64,000 bases of DNA from Drosophila persimilis (taxonomy: Eukaryota > Arthropoda > Insecta > Diptera > Drosophilidae). Positions 1 through 11,090 of the stretch are shown one piece after another. The first letter of the stretch is position 1. Each line of letters opens with the position of its first letter. A program made the position numbers and the translations under genes. Under the pieces are notes generated by a model. That model was not told the origin of the DNA. It saw only the letters and a list, made by a program, of their open reading frames with translations, and made no database searches. The DNA lies in assembly GCF_003286085.1 (NCBI RefSeq), contig NW_020825317.1, positions 3,410,001-3,474,000 of the forward strand, given 5' to 3'.

Positions 1-8
1 GCGGCGAT

Positions 9-3000
9 ATGACAGATCAGCCAAGTACCGACGAGACCGGCGGCGGTGTCGCCACTCATTTCTTCGCCCGCTTGATGCGCCTCACCGGCGTGTCATTATC
101 ATCGGCTGCTGCAGCTGCTGCACCCAACTCCATGCCAGAGCCCACCACATCTTCGCTAATGACAACCGAATCGCCCACCACAGCCGCAGCGGAGCTGGCA
201 CCTTCCTATCTCATCGACCGGGTCACACAGGTGGCCCGTATTGCCCTGGAGGTCACCACAACAGCATCGGAGGTGCTGGCAGAGGCCCTGCCAGAGGTAG
301 ACACCAGCTTTGCCAATGGTACTATTCACGGAAATCTAACGTTGGCCGCTGCGGCTGCCGCCAACTATGAGAACTGTTCGGCGATTTTTGCCAACTACAC
401 GCAACCAGAAGCAGGTGAGTGTTGTCTTCAGGGACCCTCCAGATAACTAGGGAAACATGTTAGAAAGGGGAATTTGTATTTAGTCCCGGTAGAGGGAGAC
501 CTTTAATCTCTTAATCCAAGCCTTAGATGGGCTATCCACCGCTAAGGTGGATAGATACTAGGAAAAAGGAAGGTAATGGGAGTAATCGGTAGGTGCTAGG
601 GTTTGGAGAAAACAAGAAAAAGAAGGTTAAAAATAGAAAAAGTAGAATATACAAGAATCTAACGACAACTTTCGAAAGGCGGATGCGTTGGTACCGAGTA
701 AATGAGCAAATGGGTTACTATATGGATACCAAAAACACTTCGAACACTACAAATCTCCTGTCATTAAATACAGGAAATCGGAAAGTAAACATCAACTTCC
801 ATTGCCCCGTCAGTCTAATGCCCATCGAACGCTGGAGCCAGCCCTATTCACTGCTCGCGAAACAATCTACGGTCGAAAATTTGCTACGCGACACGCGCGA
901 TCTTCCAAATACATGGACTATACTATGATCAAACATATAAAGAAACTCAACGAGGATCATCGAGTCTGCAAGCGATCGACATGGACACCACCGAATGAGG
1001 AACAAATAGTATGTGATGAAAACGACATGTTCGCACTCAAAGAGCGCTACGCCATTGGGGTTCCTATAGATTGCCATACATAGATCTGGGAACACGCATC
1101 CAATTGTCGGTAAATGAGTTCGAATTGAGCCACGTGGACTACAAGCTAAAGGCCGACAAGTTGAAGGAGCTACTGGGTATCTGAACGCTGTGGGGGCGAA
1201 GTTTTGTATCGATTAAATGAACTGATGAATTACTGAGACCTCTCTTTCTATTCTCTGTGGGGATGGAGTTCTTGTGGGTGTTCAACTGTGTTATCTGCGC
1301 CTGTGCTACGTTCTATTTCACGTTCTATGCAATATTTTTAGGCATCTACTGCAACTTCACTTGGGACACTCTGACCTGTTGGCCGCCAACTCCCGCCGGA
1401 GTCATGGCACGTATGCATTGCCCAGCGGGCTTTCATGGGGTCGATCCGCGAAGTAAGTATTCGTATTTCTAGACAGCAGAACTATAGAATGTAGAGCAGA
1501 GCAGAGCATCCATTGAGTGTAGCAAATCGAAGCATATTGAATCATTAGATTCACTATCAGTATGAATGCGGAACTCAGAATGCAATAGACTGAATCAGAA
1601 TGCTCGTGTGAGACTCGCGATGACTGCAAGTGCGAGGAAATAAGATATCGTCTAAGACATGAATCTAAAATATATATTTCAAGTGATACTACGAAAGCCC
1701 AGGTAATTTTCTTTTTTTCTCTGTGGAAAGAGTCCTGTCTACCTTTCCGCCTTAAATATTTAGTGAGAAGTGACCCATAAATAAAACCATATGTATGTAC
1801 ATATATTTCCCTTTAAAATTAAACATTACGGCCTGAATTATTTTGATCCCTAGTCAGTAGTTTGGCAAACAATTACTTGATTTCGTATTCATTGCATGCC
1901 TCACGGCGTCACGCGTTCGTTCAACCATTTTGCAACCAACACAACCCAATCCAGGACATCGGTAAGGACTGCAGCCGAGGTCATACCGAAATTGGGACGA
2001 AGAGGACTGAACTGGCTGAGCTGGTCAGGTAGACGTAGTCCAAGGAGAGCGTCCTTTCAATCGATTAGTTAATTATGGTGTAACCCACAAATTGAGTTCC
2101 GTCGATGGAAGTGCGTACCAGTAGCATTGTCCTGGCCTCATTTTGCACACAACCCCATCGATTCAGATCGCAAAGTTTAATTCGATTGACATCATTGCAC
2201 TTGTCAGCGGAGGGGTCACGGATTGATTGAAAAGCCAAATGCCAGGTACTCGTATTGTTCTGGGGCCCGGATAGAGCTCGCAACTTTAGCATGTTTGTGT
2301 ATTAATATATATCCGAGAATACCACTCGAACGGTCTTAGCGATCTGAAGAAACTTAGCTCTGTAAGGGCATTGTTAGTATCACCCCGCGAAGGTAATCTT
2401 CGTCGTACAGACGAATAGAAACTTTCAACTTATATAACTTTACAACTTTATGCACTACTTCTATAAACAAAAATTGTATTTTCTTTTCGGAGTTTTCTTA
2501 ATATGTAGTACAAATTAATCTACCCAAAATTATATGCATCTTTAGAGATGGTGTTTCATAAGAAGGTCAAATGTTGCCTTGAATGTTAATTTTGTATAAA
2601 TATTCGAATGATATATTAAAACTTATAGACTCGGGTAAATCATATACAAAATAACAAGAAGTGCTAAAATTAAATAATCCTGGAATATCCTTTGCAAGCC
2701 TCCCTTTTGTTCTCTCCGTTGTTGTAGTTCTGTCGCCTAATTGAAATTTAAGTGCTAAAATGAGTCTCTTCTTCGTATTTACAATAAAAATCGACTTTTT
2801 AAACATTTTTTTAATTTTTTTCCACATTAATTAGCGATAACAATCAAGAAGATTTTTTATCTCGTATTGAACAAAAAACTGTTGAAATATATCAATCAAT
2901 TGATGTGACGAAGCTAAACGAAATGATAATTATTAAAAGTAAAAATCAAAAGTTCTCCCCGACGCCATAACATCTAAGGCCTGTCCTGCATACCGTTCAT

Positions 3001-5054
3001 ATATTCCTTCCTTCTCTCTTCCCTATTTTCGTGGTGTTTGGTTTGATGATCAAAAACAGAGTTTGCTATCCGCAAGTGCGAGCTGGATGGCCGCTGGGGC
3101 ACACGACCAGATACCACAAATATGACAGCGGAAGCGATTGCCGCTGGTTGGACCGACTATGGACCCTGCTACAGACCTGAGGTGATCCGCCTAATGCAGC
3201 AGATGGGCAGCAAGGATATTGATGTAAGGGATATCAATGAATCACACACTCTCAAGCATGGCTACTAATCTCTCTCTTCTCGTAACGTCTTTAGCTCTAT
3301 ATTGAAATTGCCAGGCATACACGAACGTTGGAGATCGTGGGCCTATGCCTGTCGCTGCTTGCCCTGCTCGTCTCTCTGGTAATCTTCTGTAGCTTTCGAT
3401 CGCTGCGAAACAACCGTACAAGGATCCACAAGAATCTATTCGTCGCCATGGTCCTTCAGGTGCTTATCCGACTCACGATCTATCTGGACCAATTCCAGCG
3501 CGGCAGCAAATCCAGTGGCAGTTCCTCAAACTCTAGTAGTAGTCTCTCGGCGATCGAGAATACGGTGAGTAGGATACATCAATAGACCAGCCATTCGTAA
3601 ACATTCCCCTCATTCTAGCCATATCTATGCGAGGCCTCCTATGTCCTGCTGGAGTACGCCCGAACGGCCATGTTCATGTGGATGTTCATTGAGGGACTGT
3701 ATCTGCACAATATGGTAACGGTGGCCGTGTTCCAGGGCCAGTTTCCGCTCAAGTTCTTCTCGCGTCTGGGCTGGTGCGTGCCCATCCTGATGACCACAGT
3801 CTGGGCACGATGCACCGTCATGTACATGGACACTTCGATGGGTGAATGCCTGTGGAACTACAATCTGACGCCGTATTACTGGATACTCGAGGGACCCCGA
3901 CTTGCAGTAATTTTGGTGAGTCGTTTGACCCGCTCCTTCGCTTAGGACTCCCCCAATGACTGCTCAATGCCCCCCTCGTTCGCAGCTGAATTTCTGTTTT
4001 CTGGTGAACATCATCCGGGTGCTGGTGATGAAGCTTCGACAATCGCAGGCCAGCGACATCGAGCAGACCCGCAAGGCCGTGAGGGCCGCCATCGTCCTGC
4101 TGCCTCTTTTGGGCATCACCAATCTCCTGCACCAGTGGCCTGTACTCAAGTCGGCCACCAATTTTGCAGTGTGGTCGTACGGCACACATTTTCTTACCTC
4201 TTTTCAAGGCTTCTTCATTGCTCTCATCTACTGTTTCCTTAATGGCGAGGTGAGTCCTGTCTATCCATTGATTTGATCGGTTAAATATCGATACTTTACA
4301 AACGATTTCGGTTATAAGGCGATATTTGTGAAAGAGATTCCTGAAATATATCTTCTTTTTGTATTCAAAGAAAGCTCTCATAAAGAGATAATTTCCACCG
4401 ATAATTATATATTTTTCCCCTTGTTTCCTTCGATAGGTACGCGCTTGCTTGCTCAAGAGTTTATCGAATCAGTTATCGCTGCGCGGTCATCCCGAATGGG
4501 CGCCAAAGCGGCCCTCAATGTATTCGGGGGCCTACAACACCGCCCCTGATACGGACGCTGTCGGCCAACAGCCGGTGGCCGAGACGCAGGCGGCTACAGG
4601 AGGTTTACGGTAAGCCATCCATGCGATTACACACTTTGCCACATTGCCCCATAATGAATCCTATAATAAATCCTTCTTTAGAACGTCGCCGATCAACAGG
4701 CGGCAGAACACTAGTGCCAGTATCGTCATGATCCACGAACCCAACCACCGACAGCGTCTTGTGCAGCGAAACCACAACAACAACAACCAGGAGAGTCCAC
4801 GCCGCCAAAGGGGGGAACGGACTGATGATGAAGACCGAATCGGAATTGCAGCTGGAGCCGGAGTCGAGGCTGAAGTTGTTGTAGTGCAGGACTCTGTCGG
4901 TGGTGCGGTGGGTAGGAAGCGCGAGACACGCATACACGCTGGAACCAAGTGGATGATTTCCGGCCTCTGCTTCAGGGGTCAAAAGGTACTTAGAGTACCG
5001 TCAACGTCATCCGTACCACCCGAGTCAGTTGTATTTGAGTTGTCAGAGCAGTAG
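9..5054 (+). CDS. Pdfr: PDF neuropeptide receptor (class B GPCR), 8 coding exons
   Basis: Secretin-family G-protein-coupled receptor for pigment-dispersing factor, which couples clock neurons through cAMP at the plasma membrane. Coding exons read as 9-414, 1342-1452, 3060-3223, 3295-3564, 3619-3915, 3986-4249, 4437-4609 and 4682-5054. All joins are GT-AG, frame holds throughout, and the product is 685 aa. The extracellular part has the hormone-receptor cysteines (YCNFTWDTLTCWPP, RKCELDGRWG, GPCYRPE). Exons 4-7 carry the seven membrane segments, including ARTAMFMWMFIEGLYLHN, SRLGWCVPILMTTVW and FQGFFIALIYCFLNGEV. The tail ends PPESVVFELSEQ. From memory this matches Drosophila PDFR almost throughout the core. 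The variable N-terminus is rich in Ala, Ser and Thr. The ATG lies 8 bases from the window edge, so promoter and 5' UTR are missing. A possible poly(A) signal is at 5460-5465. Identity is very secure; the exact start slightly less so. Confidence 0.94.
593..1184 (+). pseudogene. coding-like relic inside the first Pdfr intron
   Basis: Three overlapping reading frames follow one another on the plus strand. One runs 593-928 (contains PIERWSQPYSLLAKQS and LLRDTRDLPNTW). The second runs 802-1083 (contains KRSTWTPPNEEQIVCDEND and MFALKERYAIGVP). The third runs from about 1068 to a TGA at 1182-1184 and ends VDYKLKADKLKELLGI. Composition looks protein-like and the frame hands over where the previous one stops, as expected of a frameshifted gene copy or an unmodelled nested gene. 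I recognise no family. It could also be chance open sequence. Confidence 0.33.
1453..3059. other. second Pdfr intron, no feature seen
   Basis: A 1.6-kb intron bounded by GT at 1453 and AG at 3058-3059. It is AT-rich, especially after 2400. Short ORFs here show no protein-like composition. I see no transposon or RNA gene in it. Confidence 0.7.
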
Positions 5055-6082
5055 GCCACTAAACTAAACGTAGACCGTTACCGTAGCCATAGCCATATAA
5101 CCAATTAGTCACTTAGTCACTCGTAGAACCACTCTCATTCACTCTTCCAAAAGTAGCAGCATCCTTTGCCAAACACTTTATTCCAATTCCCATCTCCCAA
5201 AAGTCCTAATCATCTCGAATCATGGTCCTTCCATTGCTAGCTTTTTACAAAAATTACAGAATAGTGTACCTGCAGATGTAAATTGATAGAAATTATTGGA
5301 TATTCATAGGATAGAGCCACGGTTTCCACAGTTGTACCACAAAAAACTTAAGGAGCATATCCATAAAAGCGAGTCTTATATTAAACCATAGTTTATTTGC
5401 CCCGTGTTATGCAGCAGCGCCCCTCGGTCTGTCTGCGCTTCTGCCTGGGATCTGCGCGTAATAAACTTCGGGTTCGTGCATGTTAGCTGCGGCCAGTAAT
5501 GGTCAGCCAGGGCACTTCAACGTCCCAATAGCCCTCGTAGTGTATCCTTATAGTTAAAAGTATAATAACAAAGGATCACTGGAGGTTTTAATTAAAAAAA
5601 AGGTTGTTTTCAACCAATAGTTCCTAATGAACTTGAGATATATCCATATTACATCTGAATATATAATGTGTAGATTAATGTGGCAACCGTGGACAGAACT
5701 TTCCTTCACTAGCATTGAACCCCATCGCTAAAAGTTATGTATATTTATACGATATCTACAAATATCTGATGAAAATGAATCTCTATTAGATCTACACTCT
5801 ATTTTTGTGCACAGTCACACACACACACACACACACGGTAAACGCTTGGTGAATTCTACAGCAAAACTTGAGCGGCATGTTTCTCTAATATCTTAAATCT
5901 AATATATACAATATTTTATAATAACTTATTGCATTCGAGTACTACTACAAAACACAACTGTACCGTGACCATGCAGTGTGACCAAAGGTCAAAGATCAAC
6001 AAACACAATGTTAAAGTCATATCCAAATTCCCGATTTCCTATCGCTTTAAGAAGTTGTATTAAAGATAATTATATTGGCTGC
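5055..6082. other. Pdfr 3' UTR and intergenic DNA with a (CA)n microsatellite
   Basis: The first part is probably Pdfr 3' UTR, with an AATAAA at 5460-5465. A short CA dinucleotide run lies at about 5816-5836. The rest is AT-rich with no coding signal. Confidence 0.6.
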
Positions 6083-6780
6083 TATAATATTAGATTTGTG
6101 GTGAAAATGGATGTGTGTAACACCCAGAAGGAAGCGTTTCTGACCCCGTAAAGTTTATATATTCTTGATCAGCGTCAATGGCCGAGTCGATATATGTAGT
6201 CATGTCTACCTGTCCGTCCATCCGTCTATCCGTATTGCTTGACGCCTAGCTCTCAGAGACTTAAAGAGCTAGAGCAACAAAACCTCAAACCCAGACTCCA
6301 GAATAAGTACATTGTTACAAGTGTATTTCAAAATTTCTTCTGCCCTCACAAAGAACGTAAATCTGTGGAATCCACAATTTTAAAGATAGGAAAAACCGAA
6401 TAATCACAATTGTTGAGAATGACACTATATCCAGCAGATTACCGAATCTCGATTAGATCGGACGATTATTATAGACAGTGGTTCAGTGGCTACGCTACGT
6501 CTTCCACGCGCTTACTCATTCTCTCTCTCTCTCTCTCTCACACTGCACCTCGTATGCAAAGTGTGTGTGATCTGGCAGTAGGAAGCGAGATGAAACGGGT
6601 GGTGTTGGTAAAGGAATAGAAAAAAAGAGACAGATGTGAAAAAATGCAAATAAAAATGGAAACAGATCAAATCTAATATATAAAAATCTTCCAAACGGCT
6701 CGACCGATTTTTATAAAGTGAGTACCGGGTATAAAGTAGAGTCGTGGCCTTTGCCGCGGCTCATAACGTTCCAGCTCTTT
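6083..6780 (+). mobile_element. INE-1/DINE-1-like element, 5' head missing
   Basis: This carries the family core: TTAGATTTGTGGTGAAAATG, then GTGTGTAACACCCAGAAGGA, AGCGTTTC, the TTCTTGATCAGC stretch, GCCGAGTCGAT, a GTCCGTCC-type pyrimidine run, and AGAGCTAGAGCAACAA. It ends in the family tail (CGGGTATAAAGTAGAGTCG, a GC-rich hairpin, then CATAACGTTCCAGCTC). The palindromic head seen in fuller copies is absent. INE-1/DINE-1 elements are non-autonomous Helitron-like (Helentron) repeats abundant in Drosophila. The tail variant (TTTGCCGCGGC) is shared with the copy at 61.9 kb, suggesting a subfamily. Confidence 0.85.
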
Positions 6781-7343
6781 TTTAGATTAAATTAAAATAT
6801 ATTTTTTATATTTAGTTGCTTTTATGTTGATGTACATTTGATCTACGCGTTACCATTATTTGTATCATTATTTACTGATAAATCAGTTTGATATTCTGAA
6901 AATACATATTTATTTGTATCATTTTATTGAGCATTAAATTGATTCACTTATGACTTTTATTGTACTGTGTGTTGATTTGGATTTATAGACATATAAACAG
7001 GTTTATTTTCAGTTTCTTCTAATTTCTAATTTTGTGATTAGTAACGTGGAAGTACTTTCGATGGACTGCAAGCTGGCTTTTGATCAACGAAGAACTGAAT
7101 CGATGAAACTTCTGTTGGAAAATAGCGTTAGAAGTGAAACTTTGGTCAGCGATCTGGTCACACTGTCTGTCACGAGTATGCTTTTTCTATCGTTCACGAT
7201 GGATCATGCTCACCTTTTTGACTTTATTTTGCTGTGCTTTGCAATCAAAAAAATATTCACTAAAGGATTAATATGCCAAAAGCTTCAACTAAAAATATCT
7301 TTCTCTCCTTTCTTTCTGCTCGTTTGTCCTTTTTCACATTTCA

Positions 7344-7898
7344 GAACAAACGTGTGATGCCCCCCAAAGCTCCCCATGTAGCACAGCAAATATTTATGAC
7401 CTCGCAGCTGCCTACATCAGCGATGGCCCTCGCAATTGTCACTGTAAGCGCCTCTCCAACAGTAAAAGAAACAGGAACAGAGACAGCTCCAAACGCGGAC
7501 GCAAAAACCGCATGCCATACCCTATCCGCATCCCCAGTGGTAGCTCAAATACACACCGCACCCGGAACACCAGAAGCAACCAAGCTGTCTATAATATCGG
7601 AGGCAAGGACAAAGAGAACTCCAAGGCATCTTCATGCAAACACAGCGTAAAGCTATCTCCCGAGCAGACCTCTTGGTCTGTTTCGTTTTGGCAAAACGCA
7701 GCTGTCCCGTTAGCCCAGCTTAGCGTTGAAGTGAGCAACTGTTCTTGCATTTCTTTTTCGTATGCAAAAGGCACACATGCTTTGAAAAGAACACACAACT
7801 GTACCAGCTTACGGCAAAGGCGAACAACTGTACTTTTTAATGTTTTTCCGTATGCAAAATTCATAGGCGTAGAAAAACACACAACTGTAGAAGCTTAG
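7344..7898 (+). CDS. possible terminal exon of an unrecognised gene
   Basis: An acceptor-like pyrimidine stretch ending in CAG at 7343 is followed by 185 open codons to a TAG at 7896-7898. The first half looks protein-like, with cysteines and basic residues (EQTCDAPQSSPCSTANIYD, ISDGPRNCHCKRLSNSKRN, RKNRMPYPIRIPSGSS). The second half, after about 7640, runs into a degenerate tandem repeat and is probably not coding. A true exon might therefore end earlier at a donor such as the GTAAAG near 7648. No upstream exon, start codon or family could be assigned. It may instead be chance open sequence. Confidence 0.28.
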   Translation, partial: EQTCDAPQSSPCSTANIYDLAAAYISDGPRNCHCKRLSNSKRNRNRDSSKRGRKNRMPYPIRIPSGSSNTHRTRNTRSNQAVYNIGGKDKENSKASSCKHSVKLSPEQTSWSVSFWQNAAVPLAQLSVEVSNCSCISFSYAKGTHALKRTHNCTSLRQRRTTVLFNVFPYAKFIGVEKHTTVEA

Positions 7899-8120
7899 CG
7901 TATGAGCGAGCAAATATAAAACAAGTGGTTTTGGGGAGAGTACTGTTCTTATCAAAAGTTCTTATCATTATCCAAAAGCTGACTAAACTTTTTTGTATGC
8001 AAATCAACAAAATCTCTGAAACAGAGTGACCGTTTCATTTTGTCACTCTGCTGTTTCGAGAGAAACTGTACTTCGCCTTGAAGTACGGAAGAAACTGTAC
8101 TAAAACTTTTTTTGTAAGCA
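7738..8120. repeat. degenerate tandem repeat with AACTGTAC and GTATGCAAA motifs
   Basis: Related motifs recur in order. The first, AACTGT(T/A)C or ACAACTGTA, appears near 7738, 7796, 7825, 7880, 8065 and 8092. The second, CGTATGCAAA or TTGTATGCAAA/TTGTAAGCAAA, appears near 7758, 7848, 7995 and 8112. Together they look like worn copies of a unit of several tens of bases. An imperfect inverted repeat at about 8012-8061 (GAAACAGAGTGAC against GTCACTCTGCTGTTTC) could form a hairpin. Confidence 0.5.
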
Positions 8121-8449
8121 AAGGCTTAGGCAACACATGCATCAAAAGAATATCGTTCGATATTAATGCATACCTATACCTTTACATTATATATATTTAT
8201 ATACTAAATATGTCTATATATACATATACAGATGTACATACTTATTTTGGTATATTTACCCCATAGATACATACATATGCCGAAACCGATGGATCACAAT
8301 TCTTTTTTTTATCGTGAATATGAACATATGGAAGAACCAACATACAGATATGAAGTTGTGTGGATAAATTGATGTAATATTGATGTCAGGCACATACATA
8401 CGTATTGATGTTAATATTATTTTTTTGGAAAATCTACATATATACATTA

Positions 8450-8493
<44 letters not shown>

Positions 8494-8495
8494 GT
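8450..8495. repeat. (TA)n microsatellite
   Basis: A near-uninterrupted TA dinucleotide run with one G interruption near the right end. Confidence 0.9.
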
Positions 8496-10169
8496 ATACA
8501 ACAGAGAAAACATATTTACATAATATTTACACTGCGCTACATAAAAGAAGAAAATTCAAGCCTAAAAAACCTGAGAGGCATTCAGTGCCATTAAACGGTC
8601 GATAGAGAGAGAGAGAGTGTTAGAGAGGCAGGAGATCGATCGTATATTGAATTTAAATGCAACATGCAACACGAAAGTACAAAGCACGTGGAATGAAATG
8701 GGTCACAAGACGGAGGTTTAAGAGGACTTTGGAACAATATTCAACACTTTACAATATTTCACACGCTTAGAACACTCATCAAACGGCTCAGTGGATATCA
8801 GTGCGCTTGAATACTGATTATTTAATTAACTCTAAGCTTTCTGCATTTTAATGGAATGTGTGTGAAATCTGCTGCTTTTTCACGTATTGATTTTCGTTTC
8901 GCTTTTGGCTATGCTAATGCAAATTTCTCAACAAAAAAACAAATATTTATATGCAATGAATTCAAGCCGAATTTAAACTACAAAAAACCAGATCACCCAG
9001 TGGTCAATGGTATACTATTACGTGTATAAGTCTAAATGGAATATAAAACTATGAATAAACATGATTTTGAATGTATACATACTACTCCTAAACAACCAAC
9101 AGAATCAATTGAGTTTTCGTGCGCTCTGTGGCATTTGTGGGTTTGGTTTCAGGTTGGATAAATGGAAATCTCTGATCTCTGAGTGCTGTGCGAAAGCTGT
9201 GGTCGAAAACTGATCTCCAAACCCAATGACACAATGACTGTACGCGGCACGTACCGGCCGTGAATCCGCAAAAAGCATTCGATAATTGGCAATTTGAGAG
9301 CCATAACCAGATTAATCACACATTTTTATGGCCCATCATATTAAAATATTATAATACAAATTATATGCATAATCATATACATAGTATATTATGCATATAA
9401 AATATAAGATACCAAAGAAGGAGATGCACTTGCAAAATATTTGATAATTAAAGACCTATTAAATTTAATACTTAAATTCATAACAAAATTGATGCCTAGG
9501 TTCCTAAGCGATTGGATATTTCCGTTAGTAAGATATGTATTTGAAACACGGATTCCTAAAATATGCAATGCTTTACTTCCTAAGATAATCGATACGGAAT
9601 TATGATCTTTAGATCTTTGATACTAAGGTTGTGAATGTTTTAAGCATTCCCTACATCCATTGAACTTTGATACTTAATACTTCTATAAGAGTGGGTACAT
9701 ATGTATGTACACATTGTACTTCTAATCGTTAGAAGTACAAGCGTCAACGATCATCTACCACATCGGAAAGCTGCAAAGAATGGAGGGTTCACACAGTAAA
9801 AAAAAAACTAAATACTTGATGAGAAATGTAAAACATTTCGTACTGATAGGGTACTTTAGCTACACATATGGACAGACACTTGCTTTGATCGTTACGTACA
9901 TAAAATGATGAAAGCCCTTGGGTTACGTTACACACAGAAACAACATAGAAACCAATTGACAATTGAGACATTGAGACACAAGCGACATTATGGCTTTGCA
10001 TCACTTATGTACAAACAGATATACATACAATATCAATATACGAGTATATTTCCAACAAGAACGATAAACGGGAGACATTTATGTGGATATCCCAATGAAC
10101 AATTTGGAACAGGAACAAGAATTAGTGGGGGATCAGGTGAGGTAGCAGAAAGTGAGGAGGTGTGTGAAT
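8496..10169. other. gene-free intergenic region
   Basis: AT-rich sequence between the tandem repeat and the V-ATPase gene. It has a short GA run near 8607-8620. I see no coding exon, transposon hallmark or RNA gene. Confidence 0.6.
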
Positions 10170-11090
10170 CTAGAACAACAAATCCTCATCGCCATCTTCA
10201 TCGAGTATGTTCTGGACCTCCTCAGTGGCGGCGGCGTCGCCCAGGCGACGCAGCTCTTCACGTCGCTTGTCGGCAGACTTGCGTGCCTCTCGCTTCTTGT
10301 CCTGGATCTTCTTCAAGCGATAAAATTCCTCACGCTCCAGCTCATCCAGTTCGCTGATGATGTACTCAATGGTGCGATTAATGCGCGGTATGATCACTGC
10401 ACAGGAAAGTATAAGATAATTGGAGGATATACATAGGTAAAACACACGACTCACCATGTTCGATCGCGTTGACTCGACGATTGGTAACTTTAATGACATC
10501 ATCCAGGGTTACAAATGATGTCTGTAGCGAGGCCAGCTCGACCAGGAGGCGCACGGCGCTCTGATAGTTCTTCTTGAGCTTCGCCAGCTGCTGGCCGCCT
10601 CGGGCCAGGCCGGCCAGCTCGTAGGTGTCTACTCCATCGGTGTAGGGCTCGAACACCGGCAGCGTGACACCCGCCACATTGTCCTTCTTGGTGCGTATCT
10701 TGATCTGGGCCTTGGTCACGTTCTGAAGCACAATTTGGTTGATGTCGCCTGTTGTGAATTTGGCCTCTGCCAAAGAAAATGCGGCCTCCTTCATCAGTTG
10801 GCCCATCAGAGTCTTGGTCTGGAAGCAGCGTTCATTTGAGTTTGGATTGACTAGGGCATTGATACCACATACCTCAATAATTTTGCCCAGAATGAGGCGA
10901 AAGCGCATCTGCAGGGCATCGGCTTTCTTCTTGAGCAGTCCATGTCCCTTGGTGGCGCCAGCCAGACGCGATTTCATCAGCGTTTGGGCCCTGTTGGAGG
11001 ATGAGAATTACCACACCCCAGGACACCTGATAGGTGGTTGGGTACTCACCCGCGGGAGGGGAACACGGGCAAGCGATCTCTGGATGCCAT
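10170..11090 (-). CDS. Vha36-3: V-type proton ATPase subunit D (central stalk)
   Basis: Subunit D of the V1 sector rotor, which joins ATP hydrolysis to proton pumping across endomembranes. Minus-strand exons read as 11050-11090 ([14 protein letters not shown]), 10873-10990, 10455-10818 and 10170-10396. They give 249 aa, close to the usual length of about 246. Family signatures are clear: [75 protein letters not shown] and [19 protein letters not shown]. The second intron (10819-10872) is only 54 nt and stays open in frame; skipping the splice would insert 18 residues between GKIIE and TKTLMG. I assign the X-linked paralogue Vha36-3 from linkage with AANATL7 and Pdfr, recalled from D. melanogaster. 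The family call is much surer than the paralogue. Confidence 0.9.

Noticed and set aside
3818-4456. A 212-codon minus-strand ORF across the Pdfr exons.
   Set aside because: It is antisense to clear receptor exons and is a shadow of their codon bias.
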